Shown here: one piece after another, positions 47,270 through 58,073 of the stretch | Layout of the letters: each line of letters opens with the position of its first letter | How positions within the stretch are numbered: position 1 is the first letter of the stretch | NCBI GenBank assembly: GCA_026008535.1 | Contig: BRKX01000018.1 | Coordinates: forward strand, 47,051,588 to 47,115,587 | Direction: 5' to 3' | Length of the DNA: 64,000 bases | Source: Perilla frutescens | Taxonomy: Eukaryota; Streptophyta; Magnoliopsida; Lamiales; Lamiaceae | Made by a program: the position numbers and the translations under genes | Notes under the pieces: model-generated | Told to the model about the DNA's origin: nothing | The model's input: only the letters and a program-made list of their open reading frames with translations | Databases searched by the model: none

Positions 47270-48138
47270 TGATGCGATCCTCGCCGGCATATGACAAAGA
47301 CAGCAGATGTTTTTATCCAGGATTGTAACAGATTCCTCGGATTGGATGGATGGATCCAAACCCTAGCCTCTTAAAGATATCAAACCTCGAACATGATGTA
47401 GTCGAGACCCTCGATCAATTGGAAACACGAACTTGGATTGGGTGATGACGCCACAAACGGGGATGTGATTTCATTTGATAAGTCGATTGAATCTCACGTT
47501 GTGTTGTGAAACTCGAATAACTCTCTCAGAGAGAAAAGTGAAAACTCACGTAATAAAATTAATGATATCAAAGTTGTTCTCAAAAATAAGAATTACAAGC
47601 CTTATATAGTTGGTCCAAAATAAACTATGACCTAATTTAATATCCCACTTGAACTAGGAAATAAAACATAAAAATCGCGCAATTACGGACACGCCCAGAT
47701 GGGCGCGACACGGGGTCAATCGCGCCTCCACTCGCGCTGTAGGTCACGCCGGTCTCATTCCGTGTAGCATCTGTGGCGCGACCGGCTTCACTCGCACCTT
47801 AGGTCGCGCTGTAGAACGCGCCAGTCTCATTGCCCGAAGCATTGGTGGCGCGACCAGATCCACTCGCGTGTTCACCCGCGCTGTAGCTCGCGTCAAGCGG
47901 CGCAACCGGGTGCTCGCGTCCTGGCTCGTGCTATAGTCCATGCCCGCAGCTCGAGATCACTATCTTCCACTTGGGATCGGGTTCTTCTCCTTCTACGGGT
48001 CGTTTAGCCAACTCTTGGTTCCAGATCTCTCGCATGAACCCATTGAGGCTTTCCTTGAACCTTTTAGCTCTTGCTCGTGTTACCGGTCCTTCTGGCACCT
48101 TGATTGGATTGGCCATCTCCTCAGCTCGGGCTGTATCA
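47270..48138 (-). repeat. Right LTR of the CRM-like element (5' LTR)
   Basis: 869 bases, differing from the left LTR at scattered positions (a few per hundred bases by eye). The same tail-coding frame is open here. Confidence 0.92.
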
Positions 48139-48516
48139 ACCATCATGGATTTTTGAGGCATCTCGTCCCGCTTGGTAATATTGCCAACTCGTTGGCACCG
48201 ATCACACATGGAGATGAAAGCATGGCAATCTCTGTAGATGTAAGGCCAATAAAATCCGCTTTGTTGAATCTCCACTGGGCGAACTATGGCACTGCTCTAT
48301 GATAGCATGAATTTCGTCTTCTCGAACGCATCTCCGAATCACTGCATCAGCACACCTCTTGTAAAGAATTGGTTCTTCCCAATAGTAAAATTGGACATCA
48401 TGGAGGAATTTCTTGCGTTGGTAGGAGCTGAGATCCTTGGGAATGACACGAATCACTATGTAATTCACAATGTCTGCATACCACGGAGTTTTGTCAACGG
48501 CTTTCACTTCTAGCAC
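48139..48516 (-). pseudogene. Integrase N-terminal region of the Athila-type element (split part)
   Basis: Minus-strand pieces 48516-48290 (KFLHDVQFYYWEEPILYKRC and a DEIHAIIEQCHSSPSGDST stretch) and 48275-48140 (QSGFYWPYIYRDCHAFISMC with CDRCQRVGNI) form the HHCC zinc-binding module. There is a frame change between them. The second piece runs straight into the LTR of the nested element. Confidence 0.83.
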
Positions 48517-50195
48517 TTATTCATCCGGAAAACTCTCATTTATGGGCAACTTTGGATCCTCGCCTTCCACTGGTTTCTCCAAATGGGATAGATGGTCCGC
48601 CACGACATTCTCACAGCCCTTTCGATCCTTGATCTCCATATCAAACTCTTGCAGCAACAGGATCCATCGAATCAATCTCGGCTTGGCATCTTTCTTGGCA
48701 AACAGATACCGGATGGCTGCATGGTCGTTGTAGACAATGGTGTGCACCCCAATCAAATAAGCTCGGAATTTGTCGAAAGGAAATACCACTGCTAGCAACT
48801 CCTTTTCCGTGGTGGTGTAATTCTGCTGGGCACAGTCGAGTGTCTTGCTGACATAGTGAATGACTCGGAAGAATTTATCTCGCTTTTGTCCCAACACAGC
48901 TCCAACGGCAAGATCACTGGCATTACACATCAAAACAAATGGTTCAGTCCAAATAGGTTGTATTAAAATTGGAGCACTTACCAGAGCCAACTTCAGTTCC
49001 TCAAATGCTTCCATGCACTCGCCATCAAACTCAAACTTCACATCTTTCTCCAACAGAGAACAGAAAGGCTTGGAGATTTTGGAAAAATCATTGATGAATC
49101 TCCGGTAAAATCCAGCATGGCCAAGGAAACTACGAACCGCCTTAACAGAGGTATGAGGAGGTAACTTCTTGATAGCTACAACTTTGGCTCGATCGACCTC
49201 CAAGCCGACAGCAGAGACTCTGTGTCCAAGCACCACACCTTCGCGTACCATAAAATGGCACTTCTCCCAATTCAAAACCAAATTCGTCTCCTCACATCAC
49301 TGTAAAACTTGGGACAAATTTTCCAAACAATTATCAAAAGAGGACCCAAAGACAGAGAAGTCGTCCATAAATACCTCCATAATTTTCTCGATGAAACCGT
49401 GGAAAATGGCCATCATACACCTCTGGAATGTGGCTAGAGCATTGCATAGACCAAACGGCACACGTCGATATGCAAAAACACCATAGGGGCAAGTAAACGC
49501 CGACTTGTATTAGTCCTCCGGGGCAATCATAATTTGATTGTAACCCGAATAACCATCCAAGAAACAGTAATACTCGTACCCTGCAAGTCTATCCAACATT
49601 TGGTCAATGAAAGGAAGGGGAAAATGATCCTTACGTGTAGCCGTATTCAGAGCACGGTAGTCAATGCAAACTCACCATCCTGTCACGAGTCACGTAGCGA
49701 TCATCTCATTCCTCTTATCCTTCACAACTGTCATGCCTCATTCTTTGCAACACATTGAGTCGGGCTCACCCACTCGCTGTCAGATATGGCATAAATCATC
49801 CCGGCATCTAGAAGCTTCAATACTTCTTTTCTCACGACCTCTTGCATCACCGGATTCAATCTCCTTTGTGCTTGCACTTTCGGCTTGTAATCCTGCTCAA
49901 GCAAAATACGATGCATACAAATAGACGGGCCAATTCCCTTTATGTCAGAAATTTGCCAACCTATAGCAGACTTGTATTTTCTCAGCACTCTCAACAACTT
50001 ATCCAACTCTACAGCAGATAGAAAAGCAGATACAATCACAGGATATGTGTCATTCTCACCTAGAAAGGCATACCTCAAATGATCTGGGAGTGGGTTCATC
50101 TTTAAGACCGGTGGTGTAGGTGCCGACTTGGCGGCAGGAGTCTCCTTCTCTACAGTGCCCTCTTGCGGTGGATCCCGAATATCCAAATATTGCAC
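48517..50195 (-). pseudogene. Reverse transcriptase and RNase H of the Athila-type element
   Basis: 50195-49731 covers the start (MNPLPDHLRYAFLGENDTYP; LLDAGMIYAISDSEWVSPTQ). 49730-49290 is recognisable but has stops; it includes the catalytic VFMDDFSVFG near 49350-49380. 49281-48517 carries LNWEKCHFMVREGVVLGH, then RNase H with LMCNASDLAVGAVLGQ, where the usual first catalytic Asp (CDAS) is Asn, and YTTTEKELLAVVFPFDKFR. These are the polymerase and the RNA-degrading domain of the element. Confidence 0.87.
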
Positions 50196-50201
50196 TGGTT
50201 C

Positions 50202-50786
50202 TTACTGTAGTCCCTGCATAGAATCTAGAATCGCAAGATATTCTAAAATTTCATCACAGGAAAAATCAAGAGAGTCATATGAGTCAATAGAATAAATAGA
50301 GTGCTGGATACAATGCTGCAGAGGGTCTTCCAACGCAACTGGCACATCGGTGCAGGCAAACCCATCCTCCATTAACGCTATCAATTTACAATCATCAAAT
50401 TCACTCTCGTGTGGCCTCTTCATAGCATCATACAAAGAGAATGTAATCTTCTCATCATTCATCCGGAATGTCAGCTGGCCGTCTTGCACATCAATTAAAG
50501 CACGGCCTGTAGCTAGAAATGGTCTTTCAAGAACCAATGGAATATTCTTATCTTCCGGCATGTCGAGAACCACAAAATCTGCAGGAAAGATAAACTCCTC
50601 TACCTTCACTAGCACATCCTCAACAACTCCTCTCGGATAGGTAACTGATCTATCCGCCATTTGCAGTGCAATAGAAGTAGGCTTGATGTCACCAATTTCC
50701 AATCTCTTGAAAATCGACAACGGCATCAGATTGATGCTAGCCCCCAAATCGCACAACACTTTACCAAAAGTGCGTCCCCTAATCAC
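50202..50786 (-). pseudogene. Protease of the Athila-type element
   Basis: A 194-residue open stretch with the active-site motif DLGASINLMPLSIFK, then MADRSVTYPRGVVEDVLVKV and FPADFVVLDMPEDKNIPLVL, typical of Athila proteases. It is close in kind to the protease at 24979-27918, showing that both elements are of the same broad group. Confidence 0.87.
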
Positions 50787-50816
50787 ACAGGCAATAGTAA
50801 AACTACCCGGGTCCTT

Positions 50817-52545
50817 CTACTTCAGAGGCAACTTCCGTTGCAAGACTGCACTACATTCCTCAGATAGATTCACAGTCTCAAATTTGCCCAACTTTCTCTT
50901 TTTTGAAACGGTATCTTTCAGGTTTTTAGCATAACCAGGCATATCTCGTAAAGCATCTAACAGAGGAATGTTGATGTTTACCTTTTTAAAGATCTCCATA
51001 AATTTCTCCATCTTCTGCTCAGTCTTGGCCTTAGCTAGCCTAGTTGGAAACGGGGCAGTGGAACTGATGCGCACTGTCATGGGTGCCGTTGTGGCAAGTG
51101 CCACTTTTGGTGCAGGAGCAGATGGAACCTCTGAAGCTAGAACTGCCTCATCATTCACGGCTTCGACCACATTGTCATCTTCCTCATCTTGTATCAAATG
51201 CTTGTGATTTGTGTATTCCTTTCCACTTCTCAGCTGAATAGCATTACATTGATCCTTGGGATTGATCACTGATTGACTGGGAAACTGGCTTGGCTTGTGC
51301 TGAGTAGATGAATTATTGGCTATTTGTCTAACTTGAACCTCGAGCATATTCAACTGCTTAGATAGAGCACTCACCGTTCCCTCGATTTGTGTAATCTTCA
51401 TTCCAATGGCCCCGATGAAGCTGTTCTGATTAGCAATTAGCTGACTCATCATATCTTCAAGTGAAGGCTTCTTTGGCTCAGAAAGACCTGTAGTGGGAGC
51501 AGCAAAACCCGGAGGTTGCAGAGCGTTGTTGGGGTTAGCATAGGAAAAATTTGGGTGATTCCTATGGCTTGGATGATACGCCATATTGTTACTCTGGAAT
51601 CCTTGCTGGCCTCTATTGTAGTTTCCACTGTTGTAATTTCTCTGATTGACAAAATTCACACCTTCTACGGCAGAGGATTCAGAGCCTTGCTTTTGTACTG
51701 CATTCACATCCATGTGTGCGCGCCGCTCTTCTAGAACTTGCTTCTTCAGTTCTTCGATCTCGGCTCTCAGTTCATCCATCCCAGAATCAGATACTGTAGC
51801 TGCAGACCTTGTTTGTCATCTCTCCATCGGCCATTGGTAACTGGTGGCCGCCATCTCCTCTATAATCCGCAGTGCTTCAGCTGCGGTTCTATTCACCAGA
51901 CATCCTCCAACCGAGGCGTCCACCAATCTTTTGGTGTTGTTGGTCAATCCACTGTAGAAGTGAGTGATTTGCTGATCGGCGCTAAATCCATGTTGTGGGA
52001 AAGATCGCAGTAAATCTCTGTACCTCTCCCATGCTTCATAAATTGACTCATCTCCCATCTGTGAAAAATGAGTAATCTCAGCAATTATCTTCTGAGCTTT
52101 CGATGGAGGAAAGTATTTGGCAAGGAAAGCTTGGCACATTTGATCCCATGTGGTGATGGATTCCTTGTCCAGCTCTTGAACCACTCCTTGGCTCGATCTC
52201 TAAGAGAGAAAATGAACATCCTCATGCGAATGATGTCGTCACTCACACCATTCATCTTGATAGTGTCACAGATATCCAAAAATGCATCCAGATAAGCATT
52301 TGGATTCTCAGTAGCCTTTCCACTGAACTGCTCCGCAGCTACCATGTTGATCAAGGCGGGACGGAGTTCAAAGTTGTTAGCAGTGATGCCGCCACCCCAT
52401 CCGGCTCCGAAGTATCTGTCAGTTGGCGCCCGATACAGCTGGTTTAGAGGTGCTGCTTCGTTCTCGGGCGCAGCTTCTCTAGCCAATCTCTGCTCCATCT
52501 CTCAGAGCCTTCTAGCTAATGCTTACTGATGAACTCTTTGACTTA
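50817..52545 (-). pseudogene. gag of the Athila-type element
   Basis: 52498-52085 holds the gag start and core (MEQRLAREAAPENEAAPL, ITANNFELRPALINMV, FIFSLRDRAKEWFKSW). 52184-51816 continues in another frame (FLAKYFPPSKAQKII; ESIYEAWERYRDLLRSFPQ). 51779-50817 is the glutamine- and proline-rich C-terminal half with MDELRAEIEELKKQVLEE. Weak coding similarity continues upstream to about 52545 with two stops. There are at least two frame breaks. Confidence 0.82.
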
Positions 52546-53884
52546 GAACAATTCTAAGTCTATTTTCGAGACGTTGACTCGAATATTCTTAACTCCTTTG
52601 AACATTCCCGACCAACTCTCGAAACATCTACTGGAAAATCCTGCACTCTTAAACTCTATTTCAAGGTGCTAGCTTGAAATAGAAAACTTCTAGCTACTTT
52701 TCAAGTTTCTGACTTGAAAAAATCTAAAGTTACTATTTGAGACGCTGACTCAAATACTAAAATTTTACCTCGAGACAGTAACTCGAGATATAAATTTTGA
52801 GGTTACCCTTTTCGAGACGCTGACTCGAAAAGTAAAATATCTGAAGGATCTAGCTCGAGACGCTGACTCGAACTAAAATTTTCAAGATTCTATCTTGAAG
52901 GTTTCTTGCCTGATTTATTTTAAGACGCAGACTCAAAATAAATTCAGCTCGAGGTTTCGAAACGCTAATTCGCAAACCTTACTGGAATGAGGACTTGATG
53001 CATCAGCTACTGGAACTGGAATTCCTGATCATCATGCCTCATGAAACTGGATCTGCTTCTGAAACTTGTCTTTTTTCCTTCAAGTTCTTGGACTTGCTGA
53101 ATTTCTTCATCAGGTTCCACTGACTGAGTCTTTACTTAAATGAAAGCTAACTTAAAGGGAACTAAGGCAATCTAGATTCCTCTAAATTTCTCTACGTTCT
53201 CTGAGGCTTAAATTTATGAAACAACCTGACTTATCTGAAATCCGATCGTGCAAAAGCCCGACTTTTCTAAAGTCTGACTCAATTGAACTTTGCAATTATC
53301 TAAACTGCATTACTGAAATCTGGCACCCTCGGGTGCCTACTTAACTGTTACATCGTGAGCTTGTCTCAATGAAATAAAGTAATTAAAACTATTTTAAACA
53401 TAAAAGACGTTCATAAACTTTTTCTGATGCAAAACTTTTGCCAATATCTGATTGGTCTTAAAACTTTTGCCAATATCTAATTGGTCTTACCATGCCATTA
53501 TCTGAATGGTCTTACTGAAAATTTTTATAAAATCGCCACTTCTGGAAGGCCTGATCTGAATGATTTTATAAAAATTTTGCCAACATCTGGATGGCCTGAT
53601 CTGAATACTTTTATAAAAATTTCACCATTATCTAAATGGCTTAACTAAAATTTTTTTTATAACTTTGCTATTATCTGAATAGCCTGAACTGAAAGATTTT
53701 CAAAATCTTGCCATTATCTGAATGGCCTGCTTGCATACTGTAATTTTGACAATCACATACCTTTCTTTCTTTGGTTGAGACTGATGTGAGGGAGTGCTGA
53801 GAGTTGTTAACTGATCACTGAACAGTCTAAGGAATAATCTTAGACTTAGCTGAAAGAACTTAGAGTTCAGAGCAAAAACAACAT
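52546..53884 (-). repeat. 5' leader of a Tekay-type element with tandem repeats
   Basis: Lies directly inside the primer-binding site. It holds two families of short repeats: 'gagacgctgactcgaa' variants (about 52566-52990, with single-base changes in each) and 'ccattatctgaatggc' variants spaced roughly 50-60 bases (about 53440-53730). No coding region; the gag expected after such a leader is missing and Athila-type gag follows instead. Confidence 0.7.
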
Positions 53885-53897
53885 GGCTCTGATACCA
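53885..53897 (-). other. Primer-binding site, initiator tRNA-Met
   Basis: The minus strand reads tggtatcagagcc, the perfect initiator-Met complement used by many plant LTR elements, three bases from the LTR start at 53901. Confidence 0.9.
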
Positions 53898-53900
53898 CTC

Positions 53901-54194
53901 TGTCACGACCCCACATTAATATCTGATTAATACAAAGTGTGACTGGCACGACTCAACCCCAATGAAGGATGGATCAAGACGCGAACTGGAAATAATTAAA
54001 TAAGGAAGTGAACTATTATCTTCTAGGATCGATATTTTGGTCTGAGAACTCTAATTCCCGACTGATTTTAAGTACTCACAAATGACTGAATAATAATAGT
54101 ACTCAAATGATTATCGAGTTATGGGACTCGTCCAGAACAAAAGATGAAATGTTGGACTTGTGATATAACTGAGTTGCGGAAGCAAAAGAAAGAC

Positions 54195-54243
<49 letters not shown>

Positions 54244-54570
54244 CAAGGTCATCTGAGCCTTGTACTAAAGAGAACTCCACTCTCAGCACTTCTCCCTTCC
54301 ACACCAGCTCAACCTGCACATTTAAAAACAAACATGCAGGGCTGAGTACAAGGGTACTCAGTGAACACATTGCCAAAAATATTTACTGAATTGAACACTG
54401 ATATTCTTGCCATGCATCTGAGTAAACACACATGGGTTTTATCTAAAAAGGCCCTATGTTTTACTAAATCACTTTCTGTTTTTGAGTGCTCTTTTCTGTT
54501 GTGTGATCATACATATCCCACTGAAAGTCGATGAATAGCTCCGCTCAGCCTTTTCCACAAACATCGAGGA
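53901..54570 (-). repeat. Truncated LTR of the Tekay-type family
   Basis: It starts TGTCACGACCCC and matches the solo LTR 30742-34443 for about its first 690 bases, including the (AAT)n run (54196-54241). It breaks off around 54570 ('catcgagga|ttatatatag'), so about 3 kb of the LTR is missing. On the minus strand this is the end of a 5' LTR. Confidence 0.88.
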
Positions 54571-55639
54571 TTATATATAGAGAGCTCCCACCCATTTGGC
54601 TTTCCATATCTGGCTTGTAGTTAGCTGTCAAAATTTTATTGTGAATTAGCTAAATGCCATTCAATTACTTGTCAACAACTTTGGGTGGTACTGAAGTTGT
54701 TTGATGAAATGCTTGAACAAGATCGTTGTATCTTGGACTGTATTTTTCTTTCATTGTAAGTGTATTGAATTTATTATTTTCTATAGAATGAAGCAATGAC
54801 TTTTTCTAATGTCTCCGTAACTGAGTTAAAATTCACCTAGAATATAGAAAATCAAAGAAACTGAAATGTTTACGAAAAAATGATTCATAATGTTACCTAT
54901 GGGTACCAAAAACATTAAGGTTTAAGAGTACGGATATACCTTTTCGTATTTTTTTCCAATCATAATATTTTGGTTTATTTATTTATTTATGTGTTTCATT
55001 CATGGCTTGTATTTGGAAATGGGCCGATAGTTTCCTGAGATTATGAAAACACCATCCTCATTCTATTTTTACTATTCTAGGTTTCTTTGATTTTTTCAGG
55101 AGGATATTTCCACTTTATTTTATTTGGTTAATTATTAGTATTATATTTTAGCCAATTGTATTAAATTATACTACAAATTCAAAGTTCAAAAACTGAATTT
55201 TTACACTAAATAGTCTAAATTGAGGGTTTGTTCAAATAATAGCTACATAATACAAAAACGCAATGAAAAACTACCCATGGTACAAGTAACAACTACAAGC
55301 ATAATCAATAGAGTAGCCAAAACAATGCATATATAAGCTAATTAATGTTCTTCTTCAAATCCATTCAAGATTGCCACGTCATCATACATAATAATTAATA
55401 AGTCACACTGCAAACAACATCCACACAATATCTTCATGAAGCACACTACATAAAGTCGACTTACATTTGAACAAAACAGAACATAAATAAAAGCAATAAA
55501 AAAAAGCCAAGCCCTTTACTGCCAGCTTCCCCTGTCTCCTGCATTAATGAGAATAACAATAGTAACTAGAGAGGGATGTTCTAGACATCAATTTATTCGA
55601 AACTTTATATTAGAATCTTGTGAAAAAAAGTGCCAATGT
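54571..55639. other. Intergenic region right of the retrotransposon nest
   Basis: AT-rich, no gene or repeat family recognised. The change from LTR to this sequence is abrupt. Confidence 0.6.
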
Positions 55640-56580
55640 AAAGGTCCAATTTAATCCTACAACTATTTGTGTAGTAGCATTTTGATCCCTATTTATCTTT
55701 TTGGTCCAAATTGATACCATAACTATTTTAAAGATCCAATTTGATCCCTATTTTGATCCCTGTCACTAACGGAGATGGAGAGTTCAGTAACAGTGTTATC
55801 TACCATTTAACAAAGCTTAATAGGTTTTCGTTTCATATAAATAAAAATTGGCAGAATCAATGTTACACATTGAAAGTCACATGCCACAAAAAGGCAACCT
55901 CGATCATAAAGAACAAAAACCACATCAAGCGAAGTCAAATCTAATAACAAAGAGTGGGTTTTAGATTAAGCGAAAGGTTAACAAAAGCCTAAATCCATGA
56001 TTTGTTGGTGTCTCCCTTCGTAGCCCTCTTTTCCCTTTCATTTTCACGTTATATATGTTGTAGTAATTGATTTTTTTCCATTTCATTTCAAATCCAGTGG
56101 TTTGAAAGGCAGTTTCCCATTAGTTTCAATTCTTAAATCCACAAAAAAAAAAAAAAAAGAATTGATAAATAATGCCCATTTATTTTTACGAAAATGCTGT
56201 TTTAGTCCTTTATTTACATATTTAAATGTTGAAAAATGAAGAATCTTTGTTTAATAAACATTCAAAAACATGAATTCTTTTTCGGATCGTTACCCTATCA
56301 GAGTGGATACACACTCTCTCTAGGATCACCACCACTAATTATATTCTTCGAACAATTTCGGGATTTGGATGAAATTTTGGAATTTTTTGTGAACTCTACG
56401 ATTACCTGGACTTTGAAGATAGATAACGCCGTTACTCAACTCTCCATCTCTTAGTGACAAGGATCAAAATAGGGATCAAATTGGACCTTTAAAATAGTTA
56501 TGGTATCACTTTTGACAAAAAAGATAAATAGGAATCAAACTGCTTTTATGCAAATAGTTGTAGGATCAAATTGGACCTTT
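55640..56580. mobile_element. Non-coding foldback element
   Basis: The left arm begins aaaggtccaatttaatcct (55640) and the right arm ends with its inverse (ggatcaaattggaccttt, 56580). The arms pair for about 155 bases with moderate divergence, down to 'gtcactaacggagatggagag' and its inverse. The 630-base centre has no coding features. The flanks (gccaatgt on the left, gcccatta on the right) may be a decayed duplication. A related half-element lies at 62365-62520. Confidence 0.7.
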
Positions 56581-56944
56581 GCCCATTATTAAATTTAGAG
56601 GCTACCAATATAATATTAAAAAATCCATTTATCTTGTACTTAACATCACATGTGCAATAATTAAATCAGAATCCCAGTTTATTCAAAGTCATGTCCATGA
56701 CTGACAGACTATTGTATGTTTTTGCAATAAAACATTTTAAATTTTAAGTAATCATAATAAATTTATTCACTTTGAAAGAATATAAAATATGGTAGAATGA
56801 GAGTTCAATATTGTGTCATTTACAATACAAAACTGATTTCATATATAGTCCTTAGTATATTTAGGTAAATAAAATGTCGTTGTTGATCATATAAAATTTC
56901 AAAACTGAAGAAATTCCAATGAAATTAGAAATGAAAGGGCTTAC
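56581..56944. other. 3' flank of the NLR gene
   Basis: AT-rich. It contains a copy of the 'gagttcaata..gtcattta' block that also precedes the other small-exon copies. No gene. Confidence 0.5.
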
Positions 56945-57022
56945 CGCATCATAATGTTGAAGAATTATCAATTTTGTTCCTCCTCGATTTCACACTTTCT
57001 TCCTCCTTTTGTAGTTGTTTTC
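56945..57022 (-). CDS. NLR terminal exon e1
   Basis: The acceptor aatcag| is intact. In phase 2 it reads KTTTKGGRKCEIEEEQN then TGA (56968-56970). The donor used in e3 is destroyed here (gtaag to ataat), so the frame ends in this exon. A further donor-like gtaagc at 56944 would be in the 3' UTR. Confidence 0.5.
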
Positions 57023-58041
57023 CTGATTATGTTCCAAATTGGATAGAATAAACTCTAATTAATGAGAGTTCAATAATATGTCATTTTCAGTACATAAATC
57101 ATCGTAAGAAGTTCATAGGAATAGGATATTTAGGTAGATAAAATTGTTGGTGCTAGCTGATCAAATCAATTTGCCAAAAATGAAGAAATTTCAATGAAAG
57201 GAATGAAAGGGCTTACCAATTTTGTTCCTCCTCTATTTCACCTTTTTTTCCTTCTTTTTGATCTGTTGTTGTTTTTCATGAGTTTTAAACTGAAATTTGG
57301 ATTCAATTTGGAGTAATAGTCCGTTTTATTTCGTTTTATCTTTTTTCCCACCTTCAGAAAAAGAAATTCCCCTATTATCATTTGAATTTGTGAAAGGTGA
57401 CTATCTCAGTTTCGTATACAAATTTATATTTATATACAATCTTTATTAGCACAAAGATATAATTGTAACAACTAATTGCATGGAATAAATCTCAATAATC
57501 AATTGTTAACTAAAAAATAAAAATAAAAGTCATGTGAAAAGAATGCCAGTCGGGAAAGACGTGTCCATAATATATCCTAACACTAAACTCCCAACAATGA
57601 AGATACAAAACAAACTTTTTTTATGACTTATACTTCACATTTAATTTATTTATCAATTCGAAGAGGATTCTGTGTAAATCCTTTTGGATGCATTAATCAT
57701 TACTATATGTTTTTGAAATAAAACATTTTTAAATAACCATAATAAATTTATTCAACTTCAAAGAATATAATATGGTTGAATGAGAGTTCAATAATATGTC
57801 ATTTACAATAGAAAATTCATTGTGAAAAGTTCATAGTAATTGTTGGTAATGATCATATAAACTTGTGAAAAATGAAGAAATTTCAATTAAAGGAATGAAA
57901 AGGCTTACCAATTTTGTTGCTCCTCTATTTCACCATTTCTTCCTTCTTCTTCATCTTCTGTTGCTGTTTTCCTGACTAAGTTACTGCCAAATTGGATTAG
58001 TGAGTTTCTTCATTTACGAGCAAACTTAATTCTACTCATAC

Positions 58042-58073
<32 letters not shown>

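Larger units (their letters stand above)
41257..48138 (-). mobile_element. CRM-like Ty3 chromovirus nested in the Athila-type element
   Basis: 6882 bases with LTRs 41257-42124 and 47270-48138 (TGATGCGATC...TGTATCA) and a perfect target duplication ACCAT (41252-41256, 48139-48143). Orientation minus. The polypurine tract is next to the left LTR and the primer-binding site next to the right LTR. The interior encodes gag, protease, reverse transcriptase, RNase H and integrase with scattered stops. The integrase tail continues into the LTR with VTRARAKRFKESLNGF and no classical chromodomain. An integrase tail reaching into the 3' LTR is known for centromeric (CRM) chromoviruses, so I place it there, tentatively. 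Confidence 0.88.
38554..52545 (-). mobile_element. Athila-type Ty3 element, 5' LTR missing, carrying a nested element
   Basis: The minus-strand order from right to left is gag (about 52545-50817), protease (50786-50202), reverse transcriptase/RNase H (50195-48517), integrase (48516-48139 continued at 41256-40347), untranslated part and 3' LTR. Domain content and motifs (PFGLCNA-type reverse transcriptase, FMDDFSVFG) match the Athila group. It is inserted in the gag of the Tekay-type element. The element 41257-48138 splits its integrase. Its own 5' LTR and primer-binding site are absent: at about 52.55 kb the sequence changes directly into the 5' leader of a Tekay-type element. Confidence 0.8.

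Noticed and set aside
54119..54389. Similar poly-Leu and poly-Asn frames
   Set aside because: Same microsatellite in the truncated LTR copy; not a gene.
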